NCBI GenBank assembly: GCA_018242605.1
Contig: JAFEBP010000003.1
Span: 1-64,000, forward strand
Length of the DNA: 64,000 nucleotides
Source: Planctomycetota bacterium
GTDB lineage: Bacteria; Planctomycetota; Phycisphaerae; Phycisphaerales; UBA1924
Direction: 5' to 3'
Numbering within the stretch: position 1 is the stretch's first letter; each line of letters begins with the position of its first letter. Below are positions 35,153 through 43,902 of the stretch, piece after piece. The notes under the pieces were generated by a model. The model worked only from the letters and a program-made list of their open reading frames with translations, had not been told where the DNA came from and did not search any database. A program made the translations under genes and the position numbers.

Positions 35153-35938
35153 ATGCGCTTCCTGAGATGTCGGTCTGCACACAACTTCGTTCCAAGGGCC
35201 GCGTGGGTGGCGGGCTGTCTGATGCTGCCGGTCGCGGCGCAGGCGGATGTGGTGGGCAACTACGCGCCCGGAGGCTCGGCGACCTCGGAGGAAAGCCGCG
35301 GGTACGGCCCGCGTGTCACACCCCTGCGGGGCGTCAACCCCAACGACCGCGTGTCGGTGGGGCTCGTGATGTACGACTCGAGCCTCAACCCGGTGTCCGT
35401 GAACTCCGGCGGCGATGCCCTCGTGCAGCGCTCCGTCGGCTCTACCGACCTGGGCACCAACCGCAACGGCTCCGGGCACATCCAGGCCTTCTGGGATGAA
35501 CTGATCGTCAACAACGCCGTCGTCATCCGGTGCGCCATCTCCACCACCAACGGCGAGGCGCTCGTCCCCGCCACGGCGACGGTGCCCCGCCCCGGCGGCG
35601 GCAGCTCACCCGCGTCGTTCTGGTCCTGGCGGTTCGGAACCTCCGACCCCGTCAACTACCAGTCCTACGTCACCAACGTCCTGCTGCGTCGGGCCTCCAT
35701 CTCCTTCAGCTCCGACGGCGGCCAGTCATACTCGAACACGATCACGCACACCACGACCATCCCCAACCGCGCCAACTGGAATCCGGGCGTGGACGACGGT
35801 GAGTTGCTGGCGAGCGTGGGCGACGGAACCAACTACGTCCTGCTCCAATACGAAATCGAAGTAACACCAACCCCCGGCACTCTCGCTCTGCTCGCCGGCG
35901 GCATGTTCTCGATCGGCCGGCGCGGCCGCAGACGCTAA
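35153..35938 (+). CDS. PEP-CTERM sorting-domain protein
   Basis: A 261-residue exported protein of unknown function. It has a signal sequence (AAWVAGCLMLPVAAQA), a beta-rich central part with many Ser, Asn and Tyr, and the C-terminal sorting form VTPTPGTLALLAGGMFSIGR followed by a basic end. The Pro-x-Pro-Gly, hydrophobic stretch and Arg cluster fit PEP-CTERM proteins, which are cut and sorted by an exosortase and commonly linked to exopolysaccharide. No exosortase is encoded in the window. The ATG is used because the signal peptide begins there. It has its own promoter-like region. Confidence 0.8.
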   Translation: MRFLRCRSAHNFVPRAAWVAGCLMLPVAAQADVVGNYAPGGSATSEESRGYGPRVTPLRGVNPNDRVSVGLVMYDSSLNPVSVNSGGDALVQRSVGSTDLGTNRNGSGHIQAFWDELIVNNAVVIRCAISTTNGEALVPATATVPRPGGGSSPASFWSWRFGTSDPVNYQSYVTNVLLRRASISFSSDGGQSYSNTITHTTTIPNRANWNPGVDDGELLASVGDGTNYVLLQYEIEVTPTPGTLALLAGGMFSIGRRGRRR

Positions 35939-36163
35939 ACCTCTCGCTTCATATCCAAACACATGGGCTTGCAGCGCGCGCGCAAGTCCAAGCGCCGAGG
36001 GTGGTAGACACCCCGGCGTTTTCTGTTGCGCTCAGGCCGCTCCCGTCGTTCCGAATCACGCGGGGGGAAAAGACCGGACCCGGAAGCGTCCCGGCCCGCC
36101 GAATCCCCTCCCGCTGGCCTCCAGGCCGCCCGCGGGTTCGGGCGATTACAGGTCTTTTGCTTA

Positions 36164-36192
36164 TTGACCCACCGAGGGGATTCTGGTATTCT
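36164..36192 (+). promoter_or_regulatory. Predicted strong promoter of the 36.4-kb gene
   Basis: TTGACC (36164-36169) and TATTCT (36187-36192) have an ideal 17-bp spacer, and TGG before the -10 box adds an extended -10. The predicted leader to the ATG at 36414 is over 200 nt, long enough for regulation. The 475-bp gap 35939-36413 holds no gene that I recognise. Confidence 0.6.
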
Positions 36193-36413
36193 GAAGCCAG
36201 AGTGCGACGGTGAGGCTCTGGTCATCGTCGAATGTCGGTTATCGGAGTGTGGCCGGAAGCCCGGCGTCGATCCGAAATGCGTCCCGCGTGTGTGTCCGAA
36301 ATGTGTCGGTCTGAAGTATGACATCGATGGTGCCGGTGCGTTCACGCCGCGGCCTGCGTGGCGGTCGTGTGTTGCGCGCCCACCGACCATTGAGTCACTA
36401 CGGAAAGCGAATC

Positions 36414-38816
36414 ATGCGTCAAGCCTGCTCCCTGGGGATGGTGGCCGTCGCGGCGTGCGTGGCGGCGGGTCAAACGGCCCTGCCCGAGTTCTACTTCTTT
36501 CAGAACGTGCGCGCCCAGTCCCAGATCCGGACCCAGCCCCCGCTCTTCGGCGGTGACCGCCACATGACCGGCATGGTCGTGGTCAACACCGCCTCGGGAT
36601 CAGTCGACGACAATCCCATCAACGCCGCGGACAAGGTCATGGACTTCATCCGCGGCCGCCTCGCCGACCAGACGCTGGGGTACCTGGACCCAACGGATAT
36701 CCCCGTCTCGCTCCCGGGCTTTGCGCACGCCAACAAGGTTGAACTCGCGGAGAACGCCCCCCTCTCCGCCATGCGCGACCCCACCGACCCGATCCGGGCC
36801 CGGCCCGGCCAGACCCTGGTGTGGCCCACCGGCTTCAGCACCGACCCGCTCTCTGCCGATTGGTGGAACTTCGCGCTGCTGCACCCGTGGATGACCGCGT
36901 CCCGGCCGCGGCTCACCGGTTGGATGCAGACCTTCATGTCACGGATCATGTACCGCCACGAGCGCGACCACATCCCGCTCCCCAAGCGCTATATGTTCGA
37001 CAGCGAGCAGCCCATCTTCGGCTGCTGCGAACAGGCCTGGTCGTACAGCCTGCTCAACGTCATGAAGGACGCCCGCTGGAACACCGCCGCCGTCGCCGGG
37101 TACTACCCGCAGCGGACGATGGCCCAGCTCTACGCCCAGGCGACCGCGCACTACGGCTGGGACCTCAAGAACGGGGACGGCACACCTCTCAACCCCGGCT
37201 TCAACCCCGCGGCGGGGGGCCCGCAGGAGCTTCCCAACCGCCCGCTCTCGCAGTGGTACACCACGACCGTCAAGCGCATCCGCTCGGGCATCATGCGCGA
37301 CGTGGCGTACGAGCCCATCCGCGCCGCGTACGCCGCGTACCGCTCCTCGCACCCCAACGAGATCGTGCCCCTGCCGGTGATCGCCAACTACGGCGAGTAC
37401 ATGGTGGACGGCGAGCCCGACGTCTTCGGCTGGTTCCAGGACAAGTTCGTCCACCTCATCCAGGACCCCACGCGCCAGGCCCCCGAGCCCCAGACCTACG
37501 ACTACGAGACCGTCGTGCACCGCCGCCTCTCGATCGATACCGACAACGAGGGCGCCCGCCAGGGCCACACCATGGTCGCCGACTTCGGCGGGTTCATCGA
37601 CGCGTTCGAGCGCTGGGCGATGATCCCCACCATGACCTGGGCCGACCGCGACGCCGTGCCGCTCTACGACTGGCGCATCTCCGCGCACCCGGCGTACACG
37701 CACATCCAGAACAACCTGTACCGCTACGACCGGCCGCTCGAGACGCCCTGGGACGCGTGCATGCGGCTGCACCGCCACCGCGTGGAATCCGTGCTCAACT
37801 CGGTGAGCCCGGAGCACCGGCCGAACCTCCTGCCGTACATCCGCGTGCCCGGCGAAATGGGCGATTACGGCGTGCCCATCACCGAGGCCGGCACCCGCGA
37901 ACTGCTCGCGATGCTCCGCGCCAAGGGCGTCACCGAGATCGTCCCCTTCACGTCCAACCCGCCCGACGAGAACACCGAAGTGTGGCGCTCCATCCAGCGC
38001 CTGTACCGCCAGGTCTGGGCCTACCAGGTTCAGAAGTTCCGCTGGTCCGTGGGTTCGGGCGTCACCACGACCAAGAACTACCCCGCCGACTTGTTCGACA
38101 CGCTCCGCGTGCCCAGCCGCGTCGCCGGCCAGCCGCCCGTGGAATCCGTCACCACCGCGCAGAGCCGCTTCGACGGCGTCTTCACCGCCAGCACCCAGCT
38201 CGAGACCACGTTCGTGCCGCTGCTGACCACCGTCACCGGCGACTCCATCCGCATCAACATCGAGTGCCAGGCCGCCGAGGGCCCGTTCGGCTCCGGCCTG
38301 CTCAGCCTCGTCGAAGGCGGCGTCTACCTCTGGGACTTCACGCTGCGAACCCCCGGCCTGCACTGGCGGCAGCTCAACATCGGCGAGGGCGACCGCGATC
38401 CCGCGGCGTACATCTTCGCCACCCAGGACGACACCACCCGCCGCACCTTCGACATCGCCAACGCCGCCCCCTTCATCGGGCCCGGCGGGATCATCCGCGT
38501 CATGCTCCGGCACAACGCCCCGGCCGAGTTCGCGTTCGAGGGCTTCGAGTCTCGCTACGACCTCGTGCAGGTCATCCTATTGAATGACCGGCCCCGCTTC
38601 GCGATCTCCACCGCGTCGCGCCCCGCTCCCGGCGGCGACACCCGCAACCTGGTCGAAGTCCTGCCCGAACCCACCGGGGCGGACCTCAACTTCGACCATG
38701 TAGTCGACGAGGCCGACCTGGTGCTCTTCGTCAAAGGCCTCCTCGCCGATGACGCGCCCGCGGATGTCGATGACGACCCCGACTCGTTCGTGAACGCCTG
38801 GACCGCGGCACGCTGA
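36414..38816 (+). CDS. Large secreted protein of unknown function with dockerin-like C-terminus
   Basis: An 800-residue exported protein. The signal sequence (LGMVAVAACVAAGQT) precedes a long globular region with many His, Trp and Tyr, for example MYRHERDHIPLPKRYMFDSE and LLAMLRAKGVTEIVPFTSNP, the second reminiscent of a TIM-barrel strand and helix. A jelly-roll-like beta region follows, then one dockerin-type loop, GADLNFDHVVDEADLVLFVK, near the C-terminus. I do not recognise a catalytic family; a glycoside hydrolase-like barrel is only a guess. The ATG at 36414 is preferred over 36318 because it directly precedes the signal peptide. It is probably transcribed alone from the promoter at 36164. 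Confidence 0.7.
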   Translation: MRQACSLGMVAVAACVAAGQTALPEFYFFQNVRAQSQIRTQPPLFGGDRHMTGMVVVNTASGSVDDNPINAADKVMDFIRGRLADQTLGYLDPTDIPVSLPGFAHANKVELAENAPLSAMRDPTDPIRARPGQTLVWPTGFSTDPLSADWWNFALLHPWMTASRPRLTGWMQTFMSRIMYRHERDHIPLPKRYMFDSEQPIFGCCEQAWSYSLLNVMKDARWNTAAVAGYYPQRTMAQLYAQATAHYGWDLKNGDGTPLNPGFNPAAGGPQELPNRPLSQWYTTTVKRIRSGIMRDVAYEPIRAAYAAYRSSHPNEIVPLPVIANYGEYMVDGEPDVFGWFQDKFVHLIQDPTRQAPEPQTYDYETVVHRRLSIDTDNEGARQGHTMVADFGGFIDAFERWAMIPTMTWADRDAVPLYDWRISAHPAYTHIQNNLYRYDRPLETPWDACMRLHRHRVESVLNSVSPEHRPNLLPYIRVPGEMGDYGVPITEAGTRELLAMLRAKGVTEIVPFTSNPPDENTEVWRSIQRLYRQVWAYQVQKFRWSVGSGVTTTKNYPADLFDTLRVPSRVAGQPPVESVTTAQSRFDGVFTASTQLETTFVPLLTTVTGDSIRINIECQAAEGPFGSGLLSLVEGGVYLWDFTLRTPGLHWRQLNIGEGDRDPAAYIFATQDDTTRRTFDIANAAPFIGPGGIIRVMLRHNAPAEFAFEGFESRYDLVQVILLNDRPRFAISTASRPAPGGDTRNLVEVLPEPTGADLNFDHVVDEADLVLFVKGLLADDAPADVDDDPDSFVNAWTAAR

Positions 38817-39013
38817 TCCCCGAAAAGCCCCCGGGCAAGTCACCCCGAATTTCGATCGCCGATTTGTCATTGGCGATCAGCCCTCAGATACTCCCGTCCC
38901 CACATTGCTATCGGATGTGCGTGTTTGTCCGTACGTATACCAAACATACTCGGTTTTTCTTCGTCCCTTACCAGCGGGCCGGAGGGAACCGTACTGACCT
39001 CGGGAGTCTCCGC

Positions 39014-40972
39014 ATGTCGTTTGAAGCCGCCGTCCACGCTTCGGCCCTCAAAATCTGTCGTTCCTCGCTGGAGATGTGCGCCGCCGCGGGCAGCGGCCAC
39101 CCGACGTCCGCGATGAGCATCAGCCACCTCACGACGGTGCTGATGTTCCACACGATGCGCTGGAGCACCGACTACCCCGATTACCCCACCTCCGACCGTC
39201 TCGTGCTCAGCGAAGGGCACGCCGTCCCCGCCGTCTACGCGGCGTGCGCGGAACTGAGCGTCGCCTTCGGCAAGGACCCCAAGGCCCGCCGCAAGCTGCG
39301 CCCCGATGAACTCAAGAACCTGCGCTCACTGGGCAGCGAGCTGGAAGGCCACCCCAACCCGATGGAGGGCTTCCCCTTCTTTGACGCCGCGACCGGCTCG
39401 CTGGGCCAGGGCCTCTCCGTGGCCGCGGGCCTGGGCGACGCCGCCCGCCTCGACACGCTCGACAAGCGCGTCTACTGCATCATCGGCGACGGCGAAGCCC
39501 GCGAGGGCCAGGTCGCCGAGGCGATCGACTACATCATCGACCGCAAGCTGCGCAACGTGCTGCCGATCTTCAACTGCAACGAGTACGGTCAGGCCGACCG
39601 CGTCTCCAACCAGCAGTCCGCCGACGTGCTGGCCGCCAAGCTCAACGCCGCGGGCTTCGAGGCCCGCATCGTGGACGGCCACAACCCCACGGCCATCAAG
39701 GCCGCGTTCGACGCCTTCATCGAGGGCTCGGGCGGCAAGCCCCTGGCCGTGATCGCCAAGACCGTCAAGGGCTGGGGCGCACCGAGCCTGCAGGGCGCTG
39801 GCTGGCACGGCAAGCCGCCCACCGGCGAGCAGTTGAAGCGGGCCCTGACCGAACTCGAGTCCAAGCGCGTCGAACTCACCAGCGCGCTGGTGAGCAGCGA
39901 CCAGTTCATGATCCAGCCCCCCGCCGAGGCCAAGGCCAGGGACTTCACCTCGCCCGACCTGCCCAGCCTCAGCGTCGTCATGCGCAAGTGGGACATGGAG
40001 AGCCTCCTGCAGTCCGGCAGCATGGCCACCCGCCGCGCCTACGGCCTGGCCCTGCGGGCCCTGGGACAGATCAACGACCGCGTCACCGTCCTGGACGCCG
40101 ACGTCTCCAACTCCACCTTCGCCGAGTTCTTCAAGAAGGACCCCGCCCTGGCCGCTCGCTTCTTCGAGTGCAAGATCGCCGAGCAGAACATGGTCTCGGT
40201 CGCCGTCGGCCAGGCCGCGGCGGGCAAAATCCCCTTCGTCTCCACCTTCGCCAAGTTCCTCACCCGCGCGTACGACCAGATCGAGATGGCCATCTACAGC
40301 GGCGCCAACATCAAGCTCATCGGCAGCCACTGCGGCATCACCCTCGCCGCCGACGGCCCCAGCCAGATGTCCCTGCCCGACGTCGCCTGGTTCCGCTCCT
40401 TCACGACCATGAAGGACCACCGAGGCAACCCCGGCTGCTACGTCCTCCAGCCCGCCGACGCCTACGCCGCGTACGCCCTGACCGGCGTCATGGCCGAGTA
40501 CGAAGGCGCCTGCTACATGCGGACCATGCGGCCCGACACCGAGTTCATCTACAACGATGAAACGGTCTTCAACCTCGGCGGCTTCGAGGTGCTCAACGAG
40601 GGCCGCGACGTGGTCATCGCCGCCGCGGGCTACATGGTGCACGAGGCCAACAAGGTCGTGGAGATGCTCGACAAGGCCGGCGTCTCCGCCGGCCTGGTGG
40701 ACCTCTACTCCCTGCCCTTCGACACCGACGCCTTCCTCGATATGGTGCAGCAGCACAGCGGCAACGTCCTGACCGTCGAGGACAACTTCGGCGGCGGACT
40801 GGGTAGCGCGGTGGCCGATGCCCTCCTGGAGAGCGGCGACGGCTTCAAGCTCAAGCAGATGCACGTCAAGCGCATCCCCAAGAGCGCCAAGACCCCCGAC
40901 GAACTCCTCAAGTACTGCGGCATCTCCGCCGACGACGTCAAGAAGGGCGTCATGGAGATGCTGGGCGTCTAA
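39014..40972 (+). CDS. tkt: Transketolase
   Basis: A 652-residue full-length transketolase with all three domains. The thiamine diphosphate site is GDGEAREGQVAEAIDYII followed by IFNCNEYGQ; the N-terminal AAAGSGHPTSAMSI and LSEGHAVPAVYA blocks supply conserved His residues; the pyrimidine domain has FECKIAEQNMVSVAVGQAA. The enzyme transfers two-carbon units in the non-oxidative pentose phosphate pathway. The sequence resembles the shorter archaeal/eukaryotic-like or DHAS-like branch more than E. coli TktA, so a strict substrate is not certain. CGGGAG precedes the ATG at 39014; the open frame upstream to 38864 has no similarity. It converges on the phosphodiesterase gene with a 13-bp gap. Confidence 0.93.
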   Translation: MSFEAAVHASALKICRSSLEMCAAAGSGHPTSAMSISHLTTVLMFHTMRWSTDYPDYPTSDRLVLSEGHAVPAVYAACAELSVAFGKDPKARRKLRPDELKNLRSLGSELEGHPNPMEGFPFFDAATGSLGQGLSVAAGLGDAARLDTLDKRVYCIIGDGEAREGQVAEAIDYIIDRKLRNVLPIFNCNEYGQADRVSNQQSADVLAAKLNAAGFEARIVDGHNPTAIKAAFDAFIEGSGGKPLAVIAKTVKGWGAPSLQGAGWHGKPPTGEQLKRALTELESKRVELTSALVSSDQFMIQPPAEAKARDFTSPDLPSLSVVMRKWDMESLLQSGSMATRRAYGLALRALGQINDRVTVLDADVSNSTFAEFFKKDPALAARFFECKIAEQNMVSVAVGQAAAGKIPFVSTFAKFLTRAYDQIEMAIYSGANIKLIGSHCGITLAADGPSQMSLPDVAWFRSFTTMKDHRGNPGCYVLQPADAYAAYALTGVMAEYEGACYMRTMRPDTEFIYNDETVFNLGGFEVLNEGRDVVIAAAGYMVHEANKVVEMLDKAGVSAGLVDLYSLPFDTDAFLDMVQQHSGNVLTVEDNFGGGLGSAVADALLESGDGFKLKQMHVKRIPKSAKTPDELLKYCGISADDVKKGVMEMLGV

Positions 40973-40985
40973 CGCCGCCCGCGCG

Positions 40986-42026
40986 TCACCGGATCACCAC
41001 GCTCCCCGAACTCCCCGACCGCAGCAACTTCGTCGGGATCGTGAACGTGCGCCCTGTTTCAAAGTACGTCCCCGGCGCGATCTTGACCGGCGTTGAACCA
41101 AACGCCCGGTTCACGCCCTGGTTCACCGTGATGAACGGGAAGCTCCACGTGCCGTACTGCGCGCCCAGGTTGGTGTTCATCACGTAGCAGGGCGCGGGAG
41201 AGTGCACGCGCACATCCGTGTTCGTGAAGGTGTCGCTGATTTTGGTCGTCGCGATGAAGTGGAACCCCGCCGCCAGGGCGTTGTTCCAGTGCGTCTCCTC
41301 CGAGCCGCCCACCTGCCAGGAGCGCCACAGGTACTTCTGGTGATCCGACTTCACCGGGCCGTTGCCCGCATCGTCATCGCTCGCGTTCTCGCGGTTGATG
41401 AGCACGCAGTTGGTGTGCTGATCGGCGATCGTCTTCTGGCTGCACGCCGTCATCAGCGGGTAGCCGTCCGTCACGGTGTCGTCCAGTTCATCCACGATCA
41501 CCGCGAAATACTTGCCCCTCGCCACCAGCGTCTGCCAGCTCGGCCACTCGCGCCCGTCGGCCGCGAAGTCCGTCGTGGTGTACACGTTGCTCCAGGAGAG
41601 CCCCGCCCGCACGAGCGCCGCGGTGACGTCCGTCTGGATCTTGGGCATGTACCACGACGCATCCCCCCATTTCTTGTTGCAGAAGACACCCCCGAACCCG
41701 TTGCGGAACTCCTTCATGTCCAGGTACAGAAAGGTGAACCGCTCGGTCATCATCCACGCCGCGTTGAACATCTCGTCCAGCTCGGTCTCGAACTCGTGCC
41801 CGTTGCTCCCGCACGCGTGGATCACCTCGATGCTGTCGTCGGTGTCGCGGCTGATGTCCAGCTCGATCACCCACGAGTTGTAGTTGACGATCTGGCTGTC
41901 GATCGTCTCGTTGCGCTCGTAGGCGTTGTGCGACGCCTTGAACGAGAGCTGCGTCATCACCTGCCCCCACCCCGCCGAGGCGAACAGGGCAACGGTCACG
42001 AGTTGAACAAGCGTACGGAGTGTCAT
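40986..42026 (-). CDS. Secreted PLC-like phosphodiesterase (TIM-barrel)
   Basis: A 346-residue exported protein. After a signal sequence (LVTVALFASAGWG) it begins MTQLSFKASHNAYER, matching the conserved SHN of PLC-like phosphodiesterases; this is followed by VIELDISRDTDDS, where Glu and Asp would bind the metal. Later barrel strands include FTFLYLDMKEF, KYFAVIVDEL and FHFIATTKI. Closest in style to the calcium-dependent PI-PLC C1 group (PF16670). Lipid headgroup or phosphodiester hydrolysis is plausible; the substrate is not visible. I chose the ATG at 42026 because the signal sequence begins there. The propeller/crystallin gene lies 109 bp upstream on the same strand. Confidence 0.78.
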   Translation of the reverse strand: MTLRTLVQLVTVALFASAGWGQVMTQLSFKASHNAYERNETIDSQIVNYNSWVIELDISRDTDDSIEVIHACGSNGHEFETELDEMFNAAWMMTERFTFLYLDMKEFRNGFGGVFCNKKWGDASWYMPKIQTDVTAALVRAGLSWSNVYTTTDFAADGREWPSWQTLVARGKYFAVIVDELDDTVTDGYPLMTACSQKTIADQHTNCVLINRENASDDDAGNGPVKSDHQKYLWRSWQVGGSEETHWNNALAAGFHFIATTKISDTFTNTDVRVHSPAPCYVMNTNLGAQYGTWSFPFITVNQGVNRAFGSTPVKIAPGTYFETGRTFTIPTKLLRSGSSGSVVIR

Positions 42027-42101
42027 ATGCGATTCCCGGTTGAAAGTGCTGCTCCCCAAATCCCACGACCCGCGGCCTTCCTGTCTTCCGCCTCTTCCCT
42101 G

Positions 42102-42129
42102 ATGCCCAGTGCCTGATGCCTAGTGCCTT
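42102..42129. repeat. Four-unit heptamer repeat
   Basis: ATGCCCA, GTGCCTG, ATGCCTA and GTGCCTT in register, related to the large array at 4369-4557. It lies between the phosphodiesterase and crystallin-like genes. Confidence 0.75.
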
Positions 42130-42135
42130 ACTCCC

Positions 42136-43836
42136 TCAGTTGGTTCCGAGGCGCGCCGCACCCTCCCGCGTCCGGATGATCATCGACTTGGTGAGCGTCA
42201 CCGCCCCCGGGTACCCGCCCCGGAAGACCGACAGTTCCGGCCGCTCGCAGCACCCCGTGAGCAGATCCGCCCCGCCCGCGATCGTGCCCGCCTGCTCCGG
42301 CACCACCGCCACGCTCTGCTCCACGCACGTGGCGTTGTAGAACGCGAGCGAGCTCGCCTTGTCGCCGAAGCCGTACGCGCTGTCCGCGAGGTTGGCGATC
42401 GACTGCACTCGACCCGTGCCCGTCAGCGTCACCGTGCGGCCCGGGTTGCCGGTGTTGAACGTGTCGTTCTCGAACAGCACCACGTTCACGCCCACCGGCA
42501 GGCACCACCGCACGCTGCTCGTCTTGTCGTTGAACCCCTCGAGGTTGTTGAAGTTCGCGTAGTCCTCGCGGAAGCGGTCCTGCCCGTCGATCACGATGCT
42601 CCGGTCCGGCGTGCTGTCGTTCCACCCCGTCGCGTCGTCGTACAACTCCACCCAGTACGTGCACGGGTTCGCGTTGCCCGACCACGTGAGCCCGCTCAGA
42701 TAGAACTCGCCCATCTTCACGCTGTTCCCCGGCCCGTCGCTGTAGTGCTCCGTCATGTACAGGTACAGGTTCCCCGTCGGCGACACATAGATCCCCCCCG
42801 CCGCGGCGCCGTTCCCGAACCGCCCCGAATGCGAGGCCGGGCAGTTGTTGCAGTCGTAGCAATCGCACGGGCGAATCCAGTTCGTGTTGACTTGCGTCAG
42901 GTAGTACTGGCTCCCCGAGGTCGTCACCCGGTAGATGTCCGCGTAGTCATTGCCGCCCGGGGCGCCGGTGGTGTTGCGCGTGCCGATCAGGTACAGGTTG
43001 CCGGAGGACGAGTCCTTGATGAAGTTGATGTTCTGCAGCGAGAGCGTGCCGATCTGCCACAGCACCTGGCTGTTGTCGTACTGGTACCAGTCGTCCAGGT
43101 GCGTCAGGATCTGCCCTGAGGCCGGCGGGTTGCGGATCAGCGCCTCGGTCGTCGAGTAGAAGCCCACCCGCCGCCCCAGATCCCACCCCATCACCGCCAC
43201 CAGGTACGCCCCCCCGCCCTGCGAGATGATCGCCACCGCGCCCACGTCGTGATCGATGCTCTGCACGCTCAGGAAGATCGGGTTCTGCGGGTCCGCCACG
43301 TCGATGAAGCACACCGCGCCCGCCGAGAGCGACGCGTCGCCCGGGTCCTCCAGCGACACCGCCAGGATGTCCCCGCTGATCTGGATCCCCCCCGCGTGGT
43401 GATAGTGCGGATACCCCGGCCCGTCCCCGCCGTTGTAGTTCGTCCCGTCGAACCGGATCACCTTCACCACCTTGTCCGAGGTCGGCGGCGCGGTGTCCTT
43501 CACGTCATACGAACTCGACAGCCGGTTCGACCGCAGCCGCTCCCCGTCCCGGGCGCAGCTGGTCATCCGCACCACCCCCAACGCCGCGGCGTTGGCGTTG
43601 CTCGATGTCACGAACAGGTGCGGCTCGCCCGGCGTGTTCGACCTCGCGATGCCCTGCCAGTGGTACGCCCCCGACACATCCGGCATCCCGTCGGGATAGA
43701 ACCCAAGGGCCACCCCGTGACGCTTGAGCGTGTCGAACTGCGCCTCCACCAGCGGGGCCACCGGGTCAGCGGCGCGGGCGACGGACGCGACGACGAAGCA
43801 CAACGCGGCGATGTTGATCAGAATCCTCAGTGACAT
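42136..43836 (-). CDS. Secreted propeller-like protein with C-terminal beta-gamma-crystallin-like domain
   Basis: A 566-residue exported protein. A signal sequence (LCFVVASVARA) is followed by a ~350-residue beta-propeller-like region with HHAGGIQISGDILAVSLEDP and GAVCFIDVADPQNPIFL blocks (LVIVD-type repeats), a Cys-rich CDCYDCNNC stretch, and from about residue 398 a beta-gamma-crystallin-like domain. That domain carries two motifs of the calcium-binding form N/D-N/D-x-x-S/T-S: NDKTSS at residues 436-441 and GDKASS at 491-496. AGGAAAG precedes the ATG. Binding of calcium to the second motif is less certain since its first residue is Gly. The ligand or substrate is unknown. Confidence 0.75.
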   Translation of the reverse strand: MSLRILINIAALCFVVASVARAADPVAPLVEAQFDTLKRHGVALGFYPDGMPDVSGAYHWQGIARSNTPGEPHLFVTSSNANAAALGVVRMTSCARDGERLRSNRLSSSYDVKDTAPPTSDKVVKVIRFDGTNYNGGDGPGYPHYHHAGGIQISGDILAVSLEDPGDASLSAGAVCFIDVADPQNPIFLSVQSIDHDVGAVAIISQGGGAYLVAVMGWDLGRRVGFYSTTEALIRNPPASGQILTHLDDWYQYDNSQVLWQIGTLSLQNINFIKDSSSGNLYLIGTRNTTGAPGGNDYADIYRVTTSGSQYYLTQVNTNWIRPCDCYDCNNCPASHSGRFGNGAAAGGIYVSPTGNLYLYMTEHYSDGPGNSVKMGEFYLSGLTWSGNANPCTYWVELYDDATGWNDSTPDRSIVIDGQDRFREDYANFNNLEGFNDKTSSVRWCLPVGVNVVLFENDTFNTGNPGRTVTLTGTGRVQSIANLADSAYGFGDKASSLAFYNATCVEQSVAVVPEQAGTIAGGADLLTGCCERPELSVFRGGYPGAVTLTKSMIIRTREGAARLGTN

Positions 43837-43856
43837 GACGGCTTTCCTGTGAAGTG

Positions 43857-43890
43857 AAAACGTGCCGGGGCGTTCTCACGCCGCGGCACG
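43857..43890 (-). terminator. Predicted intrinsic terminator after the collagen-like gene
   Basis: CGTGCCG (43861-43867) pairs with CGGCACG (43884-43890), with an inner GCGT-TCTC-ACGC stem; on the minus strand the hairpin is followed by TTTTCAC. It lies 13 bp past the stop of the collagen-like gene. Confidence 0.7.
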
Positions 43891-43902
43891 CGGGGAACAC
43901 GT

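Noticed and set aside
38864..39013. N-terminal extension of transketolase by 50 residues
   Set aside because: The extension has no family similarity; CGGGAG sits before the ATG at 39014, where homologues begin.
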